Of a DNA stretch of 64,000 bases, positions 20,304-29,195 are shown one piece after another (positions within the stretch are counted from its first letter, which is position 1; each line of letters begins with the position of its first letter). Under the pieces are notes generated by a model, which was given only the letters and a program-made list of their open reading frames with translations, was not told where the DNA came from and did not search any database. Origin of the DNA: Streptomyces sp. NBC_01341 (lineage in GTDB: Bacteria; Actinomycetota; Actinomycetes; Streptomycetales; Streptomycetaceae); NCBI RefSeq assembly GCF_035946055.1, contig NZ_CP108364.1:2976001-3040000 (forward strand), read 5' to 3'. Position numbers and translations under genes: made by a program.

Positions 20304-21653
20304 ATGACTCGAAGCGTCACGGGTCCGTCCCGCGCCGCCCCGTTGCCCTCCCCCAAGGAGCGCCGACGGCTGCGCGAGGCCAGGTCACTGAGTGAGGAGC
20401 AGGTCGCGGCGGCCATGGGCGTCACGCCCGCCACCGTCCGCGCCTGGGAGACGGGGCGCACCACGCCACGGGGCCGCCGCCGGGCGGCGTACGCCCGGCT
20501 GATCGGCTCCGCCGACCCCCGCACCACGCCGCAGCCCTCCGCCGTCGAAGCCACCGGGAGCAGCACGATGTCCCCGACAGAGCCCGGTCCCGGCGCCACC
20601 GCGAGCGCCCCGGCCGATCCCGCCACGGACGTGGTGCCTGACGCGACAGCACCTGAGGCACCGTCACCGCATCGCGAGGCGCCGGCGAACGGCCCGGGAC
20701 CGGACGGCGCCGCGGACGCCGGACCGGATCTGCCGACGGCCACCGTGCAGGTCGCCCCGGCACCCGGAGGCCCCGCCCCGGCGGCGGCCGCGCCCGACGG
20801 CGACGTCCCCGGTCCCGCACCGGCGCGGCCGGTCCTCACGGCCGAGGCCGCGTTCGACAGCCTGTACGACCTCACGGCACCCGGACTGACGCGCCAGATG
20901 TACCTCCTGACGGGCCGCCGCCTGTTGTCCCGGGAGGCCGTCGAGCACGCTTTCCGGACCGCCTGGCAGCGATGGCCGGAGGTGGCCAGGGACCGTGATC
21001 CCGCGGGCTGGGCGCGGGCGGCGGCGTACGAGTACGCGATGTCGCCCTGGCACCGCATGCGGCGCACCCACCGCCGCCCCGACGCCCTGCCCGAGGAGCC
21101 CGGCAGGAAGGCACTGCTGGGCGCGCTGCTCGCACTGCCGCCCTCGTACCGCCGCACGCTGCTGCTCCACGACGGTGTCGGGCTGGGGCTGCCGGAGACA
21201 GCGGCCGAGACCGAGGCCAGCACGCCCGCCGCCGCGAACCGTCTGCTGAACGCCAGAGCCACCCTCGCCGAGTCGCTCCCCGAGCTGGCCGCACCCACGG
21301 ATCCCGGCGGGCGGACCGCGCTGTTCCAGGAGCGGCTCGGCGCTCTCGCACTGGCCGAGGACGTGCCGGAACCGCCCACCGCTCCGTCGGTGCGCAGGGG
21401 CAGCGAGCGCGTCGCAGAACTCTGGACGCGGGCGGCGGTCTGTTTCGGCGTGCTGCTCATCGGGGCGACGGGCTTCACGCTGCACACGGCCCCCACGCAG
21501 TACGAGCAACCGCTCTCGCCTCCCCACCGCGTGGGCGGTGTCCCTCCGAGGGGTGGCCCGGAGCGTCTGACGCCCCAGGACCTGAAACTGCAGAAGGCGC
21601 TGCGGGAGAAGCTCGTGCACGGGCCGGAGCGTCTGGTTCCACGGATCCCCTGA
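20304..21653 (+). CDS. Helix-turn-helix protein fused to an ECF sigma-like module, membrane-tethered
   Basis: The 449-residue protein has an XRE-type HTH at about 18-60 (LSEEQVAAAMGVTPATVRAW), a Pro/Ala linker (65-180), then an ECF sigma-like part: a region-2-like segment (LTAPGLTRQMYLLTGRRLLS ... AFRTAWQRWPEVA ... DPAGWARAAAYEYAMSPW) and a region-4-like segment (LGALLALPPSYRRTLLLHDG ... LPETAAETEASTPAAANRLL). A single transmembrane helix near 383-400 (AAVCFGVLLIGATGFTL) precedes a short outer tail. The sigma part lacks a clear core-binding region 2.2 consensus, so it may be a regulator rather than a working sigma factor. The start at 20304 is the first ATG before the HTH. Confidence 0.75.
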   Translation: MTRSVTGPSRAAPLPSPKERRRLREARSLSEEQVAAAMGVTPATVRAWETGRTTPRGRRRAAYARLIGSADPRTTPQPSAVEATGSSTMSPTEPGPGATASAPADPATDVVPDATAPEAPSPHREAPANGPGPDGAADAGPDLPTATVQVAPAPGGPAPAAAAPDGDVPGPAPARPVLTAEAAFDSLYDLTAPGLTRQMYLLTGRRLLSREAVEHAFRTAWQRWPEVARDRDPAGWARAAAYEYAMSPWHRMRRTHRRPDALPEEPGRKALLGALLALPPSYRRTLLLHDGVGLGLPETAAETEASTPAAANRLLNARATLAESLPELAAPTDPGGRTALFQERLGALALAEDVPEPPTAPSVRRGSERVAELWTRAAVCFGVLLIGATGFTLHTAPTQYEQPLSPPHRVGGVPPRGGPERLTPQDLKLQKALREKLVHGPERLVPRIP

Positions 21654-21702
21654 CCGCGCTGTCCGCCGGACACGCGCACGGTGGCTGCCCGCCGCACGAG
21701 CG

Positions 21703-21753
21703 AACGGCGCGGGCCCGCACCCTGTCGAGAACAGGGTGCGGGCCCGCGCCGTT
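21703..21753. terminator. Bidirectional terminator, perfect 23-bp stem
   Basis: 21703-21725 pairs perfectly with 21731-21753 around a 5-base loop, between the HTH-sigma gene and sucD, which converge here. Confidence 0.9.
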
Positions 21754-21794
21754 TCGCCGTTTCCGCGGTGAAGCGGTGACGCTGCCTCGGGAGG

Positions 21795-22679
21795 TCAGCC
21801 GCCGAGGATCTCGCGAGCCAGCTTGGCGGTCTCGGTCGGCGTCTTGCCGACCTTGACGCCGGCGGCCTCGAGGGCCTCCTTCTTGGCCGCGGCGGTGCCG
21901 GAGGAACCGGAGACGATGGCGCCGGCGTGGCCCATGGTCTTGCCCTCCGGGGCGGTGAAGCCCGCGACGTAGCCGACGACCGGCTTCGTGACGTTCTTCG
22001 CGATGTAGTCGGCGGCACGCTCCTCGGCGTCGCCGCCGATCTCGCCGATCATCACGATGAGGTCGGTGTCGGGGTCCGCCTCGAACGCCGCGAGGGCGTC
22101 GATGTGCGTGGTGCCGATGACCGGGTCGCCACCGATGCCGACGGCGGACGAGAAGCCGATGTCACGCAGCTCGTACATCATCTGGTAGGTCAGCGTGCCG
22201 GACTTGGACACGAGACCGATGCGGCCGGGCTTGGTGATGTCGCCCGGGATGATGCCGGCGTTGGACTGGCCGGGGGTGATCAGGCCGGGGCAGTTCGGGC
22301 CGATGATCCGGGTCTTGTTGCCCTTCGAGCCGGCGTACGCCCAGAAGGCGGCCGAGTCGTGGACGGCGATGCCCTCGGTGATCACGACGGCCAGCGGGAT
22401 CTCGGCGTCGATCGCCTCGACGACCGCGGCCTTCGCGAAGGCCGGCGGCACGAAGAGGACCGACACGTCGGCGCCGGTCTTCTCCATCGCCTCGGCGACG
22501 GACCCGAATACGGGTACCTCGGTGCCGTCGAAGTCGACGGTCGTGCCCGCCTTGCGGGGGTTCACGCCACCGACGATGTTGGTGCCGTCGGCCAGCATGA
22601 GCTTGGTGTGCTTCATGCCCGTGGCGCCGGTCATCCCCTGGACGATGACCTTGCTGTCCTTGGTGAGGAAGATAGCCAT
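21795..22679 (-). CDS. sucD: Succinyl-CoA ligase, alpha subunit
   Basis: Substrate-level phosphorylation step of the TCA cycle. The 294-residue subunit has the CoA-binding Rossmann loop ([17 protein letters not shown]) and the phospho-histidine H251 in [10 protein letters not shown]. The ATG at 22679 begins [15 protein letters not shown]. It lies 46 bases after sucC, in one operon, and ends at a strong terminator. Confidence 0.97.
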   Translation of the reverse strand: MAIFLTKDSKVIVQGMTGATGMKHTKLMLADGTNIVGGVNPRKAGTTVDFDGTEVPVFGSVAEAMEKTGADVSVLFVPPAFAKAAVVEAIDAEIPLAVVITEGIAVHDSAAFWAYAGSKGNKTRIIGPNCPGLITPGQSNAGIIPGDITKPGRIGLVSKSGTLTYQMMYELRDIGFSSAVGIGGDPVIGTTHIDALAAFEADPDTDLIVMIGEIGGDAEERAADYIAKNVTKPVVGYVAGFTAPEGKTMGHAGAIVSGSSGTAAAKKEALEAAGVKVGKTPTETAKLAREILGG

Positions 22680-22725
22680 GGTGTTGGAGTCCCTTAGTCC
22701 CTTGTCGTGTCGGAGACGCGCAACG

Positions 22726-23907
22726 TCACAGCGCAGCCGCGGCGAGCTCGGCGGCCTTGTCGGCCGCGCCGTCCATGGTGTCCACGCGCTGAACCAGCGG
22801 GTGGTTGGCGTCGGAGAGGATCTTGCGACCCAGCTCCGCGTTGTTGCCGTCGAGGCGCACGACCAGCGGCTTGGTGACGTCCTCGCCCTTGGACTTGAGC
22901 AGCTCCAGGGCCTGGACGATGCCGTTGGCGACCTCGTCGCACGCGGTGATGCCACCGAAGACGTTGACGAAGACGGACTTGACGTCCGGGTCGCCGAGGA
23001 TGATCTCGAGACCGTTCGCCATGACCTCCGCGGAGGCACCGCCACCGATGTCCAGGAAGTTGGCGGGCTTCACGTTGCCGTGGTTCTCACCGGCGTACGC
23101 GACGACGTCCAGGGTCGACATGACCAGACCGGCACCGTTACCGATGATGCCGACCTCGCCCTCGAGCTTGACGTAGTTGAGGTTCTTGGCCTTGGCGGCG
23201 GCCTCGAGGGGGTTGGCCGCGGCCTTGTCCTCGAGCGCCTCGTGGCCGGGCTGACGGAAGTCGGCGTTCTCGTCGAGAGACACCTTTCCGTCCAGCGCCA
23301 GGATGCGGCCGTCCTTCGTCTTCACCAGCGGGTTGACCTCGACGAGGAGCGCGTCCTCGGCGACGAAGGTGTCCCACAGGGTCACCATGGCCTCGGCGAC
23401 ACCCTCGGCCACCTCGGCCGGGAACTTCGCCAGGGCCACGATCTCGCGGGCCTTCTCGATGTCGACGCCGTCGACGGCGTTGACCGGGACCTTCGCGAGG
23501 GCCTCGGGGGTCTTCTCCGCGACCTCCTCGATGTCCATACCGCCCTGCACCGACGCCATGGCGAGGAAGGTGCGGTTGGTGCGGTCGAGAAGGTACGAGA
23601 CGTAGTACTCCGCCTCGATCTCCGGGGACAGCTCGGCGATCATCACCTTGTGGACCGTGTGGCCCTTGATGTCCATGCCGAGGATGTCGGTCGCGCGAGC
23701 GACCGCCTCGTCCGGGTCTGCGGCCAGCTTCACGCCGCCGGCCTTGCCTCGGCCACCGACCTTCACCTGCGCCTTGACGACGGACTTGCCGCCCAGCCGC
23801 TCGGTCGCCTCGCGGGCTGCCTCAGGCGTGTCGATGACTTCACCGGCCAGCACCGGTACACCGTGCTTGGCGAAGAGGTCCCTCGCCTGGTACTCGAACA
23901 GGTCCAC
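22726..23907 (-). CDS. sucC: Succinyl-CoA ligase, beta subunit
   Basis: ATP-grasp nucleotide-binding partner of SucD. The 393-residue protein begins (GTG at 23907) [19 protein letters not shown], the family norm. It carries [18 protein letters not shown], the metal/phosphate loop [12 protein letters not shown] and [17 protein letters not shown] near the C terminus. The 360-base upstream region contains two dyads and is the likely promoter of sucCD. Confidence 0.97.
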   Translation of the reverse strand: MDLFEYQARDLFAKHGVPVLAGEVIDTPEAAREATERLGGKSVVKAQVKVGGRGKAGGVKLAADPDEAVARATDILGMDIKGHTVHKVMIAELSPEIEAEYYVSYLLDRTNRTFLAMASVQGGMDIEEVAEKTPEALAKVPVNAVDGVDIEKAREIVALAKFPAEVAEGVAEAMVTLWDTFVAEDALLVEVNPLVKTKDGRILALDGKVSLDENADFRQPGHEALEDKAAANPLEAAAKAKNLNYVKLEGEVGIIGNGAGLVMSTLDVVAYAGENHGNVKPANFLDIGGGASAEVMANGLEIILGDPDVKSVFVNVFGGITACDEVANGIVQALELLKSKGEDVTKPLVVRLDGNNAELGRKILSDANHPLVQRVDTMDGAADKAAELAAAAL

Positions 23908-23971
23908 GCGCGTCCGTCCCTTTTAGTGGTCTCGCGGTTCGTTATCTGCGTGGGCGTGCCGCGAGGGCAGC

Positions 23972-23987
23972 GTGACTGCGCAGTCAC
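23972..23987. promoter_or_regulatory. Perfect 16-bp palindrome upstream of sucC
   Basis: GTGACTGCGCAGTCAC reads the same on both strands and lies 65-80 bases before the sucC start, a usual place for an operator. The factor is unknown. Confidence 0.5.
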
Positions 23988-24084
23988 AAGGGAGGCGCAC
24001 ACGGTCACCGAGTACGCGGCATGTCCATCCGGCAGGTTATCCCCGCGCCACGTCGGACCCTAAATTGCAGATCACACCTGAGCG

Positions 24085-24098
24085 GTGATAACGGTCAC
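24085..24098. promoter_or_regulatory. Candidate Crp-type site upstream of sucC
   Basis: GTGATAACGGTCAC matches the GTG-N6-G-N-CAC pattern I recall for S. coelicolor Crp, 178 bases upstream of sucC. A single match to a short pattern is weak evidence. Confidence 0.35.
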
Positions 24099-24267
24099 AG
24101 ATCGCGCTGGTGACCGGGGTCCGGGGGACAAAACGCCTCGTCCGGCAGGGCCTCCGGGACGGCCCCGCGCGAGGGAGCGCGGCCGGGACGCACCGCCGGT
24201 CGGAAGCGCCGGTGCCATGACGGCCCGGGCGGAAGCGGTGCACCGTGACGGCCCGTTCCGGGCCGCC

Positions 24268-25506
24268 TCACCCGCCGCCGCCGGGTATCGGCAGCGGCCG
24301 CCTCTCGATCGCCGCGGCCATGACCTCGGGAAAGAGGTCCGGGGTGCAGGCGAAGGCCGGGGTACCCAGCGCGCCCATCGCGGCCGCGTGCTCGTGGTCG
24401 TAGGAGGGCGCGCCTTCGTCCGACAGCGCGAGCAGGGTCACGAACTGCACCCCCGACGCCTTCATCGCGGCGGCACGCCGGACCATCTCGTCCTTGATTC
24501 CACCCTCGTGGAGGTCGCTGATCAGGACGACGACGGTGTCCGCGGGGCGGCTGATCCTCGACTGGCAGTACGCGAGGGCGCGGTTGATGTCCGTACCGCC
24601 GCCGAGCCGCGTCCCGAACAGGACGTCGACGGGGTCGTCGAGCTGGTCCGTGAGGTCGACGACGGACGTGTCGAACACGACGAGTCTCGTCGCCAGGCTG
24701 CGCATGGAGGCGAGGACCGCGCCGAAGACGGCGGCGTGGACGACGGAGGACGCCATGGAACCCGACTGGTCGACGCAGAGGATGACCTCCTTCTTCACCG
24801 ACCGGCCGGTGCGGGCGAATCCGACAAGGCGCTCGGGAATCACCGTGCCGGCCCCTGCCCGCCCGGGAAGGGGCACGTAGTTCTTGAGGTTGGCCCGGAT
24901 CGTGCGGTCCCAGTCGATGTCCGGCCGGCGCGGCCGGCGGGTCCTCGCCGAGCGGTCCAGCGCGCCGGTGAGCGCGGCCCGCGTCCTGGAGGCCAGGCGG
25001 CGCTCCAGGTCCTCGGTGACCTTGCGGACGACCGCACGGGCGGTCTCCTTCGTCGTCTCGGGCATGGCCTTGCCGAGGGAGAGGAGGGTGCCGACGAGGT
25101 GGACGTCGGGTTCGACGGCCTCCAGCATCTCCGGTTCCAGCAGCAGGGCGGACAGCCCGAGCCGGTCGATCGCGTCACGCTGCATGACCTGGACGACGGG
25201 GACAGGGAAGTACGTACGGATGTCACCGAGCCACCGGGCCGCGGACGGGGCGGACGCCGCGAGGCCCGCGGATCGCTCGGGTCCGCCACGGCCGCCGGGC
25301 CTCCCGCCGCCGTAGAGCGAGGTCAGCGCACTGTCCATCGCCGCGTCGCGGCCCGTGAGCGCGTGTCCCGTGCCCTCGGCGCCGTCCGCGCCGAGCACCA
25401 GGCGCCAGCGCCGCAGCCTCTCGTCCTCCTGCGGTGCCGCTGCCGTGGCCTGCCCCTGTTCCTGTGCTCGTTCCTCCGGTCCGGTGCGCGTGCGGTGTCC
25501 GGTCAT
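24268..25506 (-). CDS. von Willebrand factor A domain protein (MoxR partner)
   Basis: A 412-residue cytoplasmic protein. The C-terminal half is a vWA domain with a complete MIDAS: D246-x-S248-x-S250 (VDQSGSM), the Thr in GGGTDINRAL and the Asp in LISDLHEGG. The N-terminal 200 residues are helical (RTYFPVPVVQVMQRDAIDRL; TLLSLGKAMPETTKETARAV) with an Arg-rich hinge. It begins within an ATGA overlap with the DUF5682 gene, which in turn overlaps the MoxR gene, so the three are translated together. MoxR ATPases usually act with a vWA protein to remodel or load metal into a client; the client is unknown here. Confidence 0.9.
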   Translation of the reverse strand: MTGHRTRTGPEERAQEQGQATAAAPQEDERLRRWRLVLGADGAEGTGHALTGRDAAMDSALTSLYGGGRPGGRGGPERSAGLAASAPSAARWLGDIRTYFPVPVVQVMQRDAIDRLGLSALLLEPEMLEAVEPDVHLVGTLLSLGKAMPETTKETARAVVRKVTEDLERRLASRTRAALTGALDRSARTRRPRRPDIDWDRTIRANLKNYVPLPGRAGAGTVIPERLVGFARTGRSVKKEVILCVDQSGSMASSVVHAAVFGAVLASMRSLATRLVVFDTSVVDLTDQLDDPVDVLFGTRLGGGTDINRALAYCQSRISRPADTVVVLISDLHEGGIKDEMVRRAAAMKASGVQFVTLLALSDEGAPSYDHEHAAAMGALGTPAFACTPDLFPEVMAAAIERRPLPIPGGGG

Positions 25507-27836
25507 CCCGCCGCCACCCGCCCCTCCGGCGTGTCCAGACCGAGGAGCAGTCGCACCACCGGTGTGACGGCGTCCGCCCGTTCCTCGTCGACCGAGTGAC
25601 CGAAACCCGGTGTGAACGCCCCGCTCTCCCCGCCCGCTCCCCCGCGGTCCGTCCCCCGCCGGACGAGGTCGCCCAGCGACCGCCGCACAGCGGGCTCGTA
25701 GGCCGCGAACGTGCGGCGCAACAGGGGGAGTACGTCGACGAACGCCTCCGTCGGTATGCCCGTCAGCCAGGCGTCGACGAGGGAGAGCAGCCGATCGTCG
25801 TGGACCAGCAGCATGCCGCCGCCGGACGCTCCCCCGGCGAAGCCCTCGATCCATGCCGCCGCGTCGGCCGGCGGCGTGCCCGGGGACAGCGCCAGGCTCA
25901 TCAGCCGTGCCGTCCCGTCCTCGGTGGCCCGTCCTTCGTCGAGGAGCAGTCGAGCGGCACGGCCCCGGACCCGGCCGGCGACCGCGTCCCTCGACGAGAG
26001 CCTGCGCAGGGTCACGGTCCATCGGTCCTTCAGCCCGTCCGTCCGGGAGACGTCGGTGAGCAGTCCGATCGCGCCGTGCACGGCGTCCAGCCGGTCGTGC
26101 GCCTGCGCCGCGCCCTCCGGGGCGAGGCCGGTGCAGGCGGGCGGCAGGCCCACGCAGACGCGCTCGGCGATTCCGGCCGCGACCGCCGCCAGAGCCGTGG
26201 TGCCGGTGGACCGGACATCCCCGTACCGCAGGGAGCGGGCCAGGGGTGGCAGGGCGTCGGCGAGGTGGCCGACATCGGCGTCGAGGGCGGCCCGGTCGGC
26301 GAGCGCCCGCATCACGACGGAGAGTGCCCCGGGCAGCCCGGCCAGCAGGCACCGCTCGGCGAGCGCGGTGACCGCCGCGAGCGAGGGCGCGGACACGGCG
26401 TCCGACTCGGCCCTCGCCGTCGCGGCGGCGAGCACGGTGGTGCCCCACACCCCGGCCTCGGCGACCCGCACGAAGAGCTCGGGTTCCCAGCTCAGCCGCC
26501 AGGTCTCCCGGAACGTGCCCGTACTGCCCCGGCCCGCGACGGGCTCACCCCAGGCCACGTCCAGGAGGTGCAGTCTGTGCAGCAGCCGGCTGCGGGCCGC
26601 GTCGTTGTCCTCGCGCAGATCGAGCTCGATGTCGCGCGGCTCCGCCTCGGACCGGAGCCTGAGTGAGCGCTGCTGTCCGGTCAGGTCCCGTTGGAGCGGA
26701 ACGGCGGGGGCGTCGTCCGGCACCTCGCCGAGGATCTCGCCGACGACCAGACGGTCCCGCACCAGGGCGAGCGGCACTTCGGAGCCCTCACACATGACGG
26801 CCCGCACCGCGTCGGTGGCTTCCGCCAGACCCACGGCGGGCCGGTCCCGCAAGGCCGCCAGTGTCTCCGCGAGCCGCACTGCCTCGATGACATGGGCCGG
26901 TGACACGGGCCGGTCCTCTTCGCGAAGGAGGCCTGCGACCTTCGTCATCCAGCGTTCGACGGGCAGGTCGGGGGAACCGAAGAGGTGCCCGTACCAGCCG
27001 GGGGACTCGATGCCCGCGCCGTATCCGCTGCGCCGGGCGAGTCTGCGGTGGGTCCACGGCACCCAGGTCAGCTCGGTCCTGACCTTGGGAATCCCCTTGA
27101 GGAGTGACCGGTCGGCGGCGACCGTCGTCCTCGCGGCGAGCGCGGGAACGTGCCAGGCACCGCACACCACCGCGATGTCGTCGCCGAACTCCTTGCGGGC
27201 CGCCCGGAGCCGGAGGCGCATGCAGGCCTCCCGGACCGCGTCCTGGGGATGCCCCCCGTCGCCGTACGCCTCGCGCAGCGCCGTCATCGCCTCGGCGAGC
27301 GCGGCGAACGGGGCGCACGCATCGGCGCGCGGGCCGGCCTGCCCACGGTGTTCGACGACGTCCTCCCACCAGCGCTCGGGGTCGTCGTGGCCGGCGGCCC
27401 CGGCCAGGATCCCGAGGGGATCGATCCCCCGTCCGTCCCCGTCCGGCTCCTCCGGTGCGTCGGGCCCGCCCTCCGGATGCCCGCTCATGGCAAGGGAGTT
27501 GGACGCCGGCAGGTCCATGAAACGCACCGGGACGCCGTGCGCCAGTGCCCAGCGGATCGCCACCCACTCGGGCGAGAAGTCGGCCATCGGCCAGAACGCG
27601 GCACGCCCCGGATCGTCGACGGCGTGTGCGAGCAGCGCGACGGGCGGGCGCATGCCGTCGTCGGCGGCGAGCGGCAGCAGCGCGTCGCCCTCCGGAGGGC
27701 CCTCGACGAGCACCGCCCTCGGGCGCGCGGCCTCCAGGGCGGCGCGGACCGCGCGGGCGGACCCCGGGCCGTGGTGGCGTACGCCCAGGAGCAGCGGCCC
27801 CCGGGCCGCGGCCGGCACCGGCGCGCGGGGCGTCAT
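25503..27836 (-). CDS. DUF5682 family protein, middle gene of the MoxR-vWA operon
   Basis: The 777-residue soluble protein starts LLLGVRHHGPGSARAVRAAL ... AVLVEGPPEGD, a pattern (double His after a strand, then a strand ending in V-E-G-P) that recalls the TraB/ChaN/EreA-like fold. Other likely active-site stretches are VPVRFMDLPASN and DDIAVVCGAWHVPAL, the latter with a Cys and a His. The C-terminal 400 residues are helical, Arg/Ala/Asp-rich and repeat-like. No transmembrane segment is visible. Both ends overlap neighbours by ATGA. Enzymatic activity (possibly esterase- or peptidase-like) is an inference; the family has no firm function that I know. Confidence 0.85.
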   Translation of the reverse strand: MTPRAPVPAAARGPLLLGVRHHGPGSARAVRAALEAARPRAVLVEGPPEGDALLPLAADDGMRPPVALLAHAVDDPGRAAFWPMADFSPEWVAIRWALAHGVPVRFMDLPASNSLAMSGHPEGGPDAPEEPDGDGRGIDPLGILAGAAGHDDPERWWEDVVEHRGQAGPRADACAPFAALAEAMTALREAYGDGGHPQDAVREACMRLRLRAARKEFGDDIAVVCGAWHVPALAARTTVAADRSLLKGIPKVRTELTWVPWTHRRLARRSGYGAGIESPGWYGHLFGSPDLPVERWMTKVAGLLREEDRPVSPAHVIEAVRLAETLAALRDRPAVGLAEATDAVRAVMCEGSEVPLALVRDRLVVGEILGEVPDDAPAVPLQRDLTGQQRSLRLRSEAEPRDIELDLREDNDAARSRLLHRLHLLDVAWGEPVAGRGSTGTFRETWRLSWEPELFVRVAEAGVWGTTVLAAATARAESDAVSAPSLAAVTALAERCLLAGLPGALSVVMRALADRAALDADVGHLADALPPLARSLRYGDVRSTGTTALAAVAAGIAERVCVGLPPACTGLAPEGAAQAHDRLDAVHGAIGLLTDVSRTDGLKDRWTVTLRRLSSRDAVAGRVRGRAARLLLDEGRATEDGTARLMSLALSPGTPPADAAAWIEGFAGGASGGGMLLVHDDRLLSLVDAWLTGIPTEAFVDVLPLLRRTFAAYEPAVRRSLGDLVRRGTDRGGAGGESGAFTPGFGHSVDEERADAVTPVVRLLLGLDTPEGRVAAG

Positions 27837-28945
27837 GCCGTGGCCTCCCGGCAGGCGCGGTAGAAGTCCTTCCAGCCGTCCCGCTCCCGGACCACGGTCT
27901 CCACGTACTCCTGCCAGATCACACGGTCGGCGGTGGGGTCACGGACGACGGCGCCGAGGATCCCGGCCGCCACGTCGTGGGGGCGGAGCACGCCGTCGCC
28001 GAAATGGGCCGCCAGAGCGAGGCCACCGGTCACGACGGAGATGGCTTCGGCGGTGGACAGCGTGCCGGAAGGGGACTTGAGCCTCGTGCGGCCGTCCGTG
28101 GTGATGCCGTCGCGCAGTTCGCGGAAGACCGTGACGACACGCCGGATCTCGGCCATGCCGTCCGGGACCGCGGGAAGTCCGAGGGAGCGTCCGATCCGGG
28201 CGACGCGCCGCGACACGATGTCCACCTCGGCCTCGGCGGTCGCGGGCAGCGGGAGGACGACGGTGCTGAACCGGCGTCGCAGCGCTCCGGACAGCTCGTT
28301 GACCCCCCGGTCGCGGTCGTTGGCCGTGGCGATGAGGTTGAACCCCTGGACGGCCTGGACCTCCTGCCCGAGTTCGGGCACCGGAAGCGTCTTCTCCGAC
28401 AGGATCGTGATGAGCGCGTCCTGTACGTCGGCCGGGATGCGGGTGAGCTCCTCGATCCTGGCGGTCATTCCCTCGGCCATGGCCCGCATGACCGGGCTCG
28501 GCACCAGGGCCTCGCGGCTCGGCCCGCCCGCCAGCAGCTGTGCGTAGTTCCACCCGTAGCGGACGGCTTCCTCGGGGGTGCCGGCGGTGCCCTGGACCAG
28601 CAGGGTCGAGTCTCCGCTGACGGCCGCCGCGAGATGCTCGGAGACCCAGGTCTTGGCGGTGCCCGGCACTCCGAGGAGCAGCAGGGCACGGTCGGTGGCG
28701 AGCGTGGACACGGCGACCTCGACGAGACGGCGCGGACCCACGTACTTCGGGGTGATCAGTGCGCCTCCGGGGAGTGTCCCGCCCAGCAGATAGGTGGAGA
28801 CGGCCCACGGCGAGAGCTTCCAACGCGCGGGCCTGGGGCGGTCGTCGGCGGCCGCGAGCACTTTCAGCTCGTCGGCGAAGTCGTGCTCGGCATGCGGTCT
28901 CAGTACTTGGCCGCCGGCTGCGCCGGACTGCGCGGACACGGTCAT
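27833..28945 (-). CDS. MoxR-family AAA+ ATPase
   Basis: The 370-residue AAA+ protein has Walker A at 92-99 (GVPGTAKT), a Walker B region RIEELTRIPADVQDALI (164-180), sensor 1 in NLIATANDRDRG (N209) and an arginine finger in ALRRRFS. Its Walker B carries Glu-Glu where MoxR proteins normally have Asp-Glu, so hydrolysis should still be possible. The ATG at 28945 has GGAGGGGG before it. It is first in the operon MoxR-DUF5682-vWA and divergent from the SWIM gene. The expected role is a chaperone for the DUF5682 protein or another client, together with the vWA protein. Confidence 0.9.
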   Translation of the reverse strand: MTVSAQSGAAGGQVLRPHAEHDFADELKVLAAADDRPRPARWKLSPWAVSTYLLGGTLPGGALITPKYVGPRRLVEVAVSTLATDRALLLLGVPGTAKTWVSEHLAAAVSGDSTLLVQGTAGTPEEAVRYGWNYAQLLAGGPSREALVPSPVMRAMAEGMTARIEELTRIPADVQDALITILSEKTLPVPELGQEVQAVQGFNLIATANDRDRGVNELSGALRRRFSTVVLPLPATAEAEVDIVSRRVARIGRSLGLPAVPDGMAEIRRVVTVFRELRDGITTDGRTRLKSPSGTLSTAEAISVVTGGLALAAHFGDGVLRPHDVAAGILGAVVRDPTADRVIWQEYVETVVRERDGWKDFYRACREATA

Positions 28946-28959
28946 GGATCCCCCTCCGA

Positions 28960-28974
28960 ATCGGTCGAACCGAT
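28960..28974. promoter_or_regulatory. Inverted repeat ATCGGT-CGA-ACCGAT at the MoxR operon start
   Basis: A perfect 6-bp dyad with a 3-base spacer, 15-29 bases upstream of the MoxR ATG in the 250-base divergent region. It could be an operator or a leader hairpin next to the ribosome-binding site. Confidence 0.35.
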
Positions 28975-29195
28975 GCGGTTTCCACCGTGCACCATGGCAC
29001 TGACAATCGGCCCGCCCCGCCGGCCGGGGGCGGGTTCGCCGGACCGGGACCGGTCGTCGTGGTCCGCGCCCCCGCCGGTTCCGTCCGGTGAGCTCGCGTA
29101 CGGTCCCCGACGCGTTCACGCGGCCATGCGCCATGCGCCATGGAAGAAGCGCAGGTCGGAGCCCGTTGTCAGTGGCGCGTCCTACCGTCGGTGCC

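Larger units (their letters stand above)
23908..24267. other. 360-base region between sucC and the vWA gene
   Basis: It holds the sucCD promoter and leader with two dyads (23972-23987 and 24085-24098), and a weak hairpin (24250-24255 with 24259-24264) that may terminate the vWA operon. No gene is seen. Confidence 0.65.

Noticed and set aside
25711..28080. A 789-codon + strand frame across the DUF5682 gene
   Set aside because: Ser/Arg/Ala-rich low-complexity translation, antisense to a gene with good codon bias and family support.
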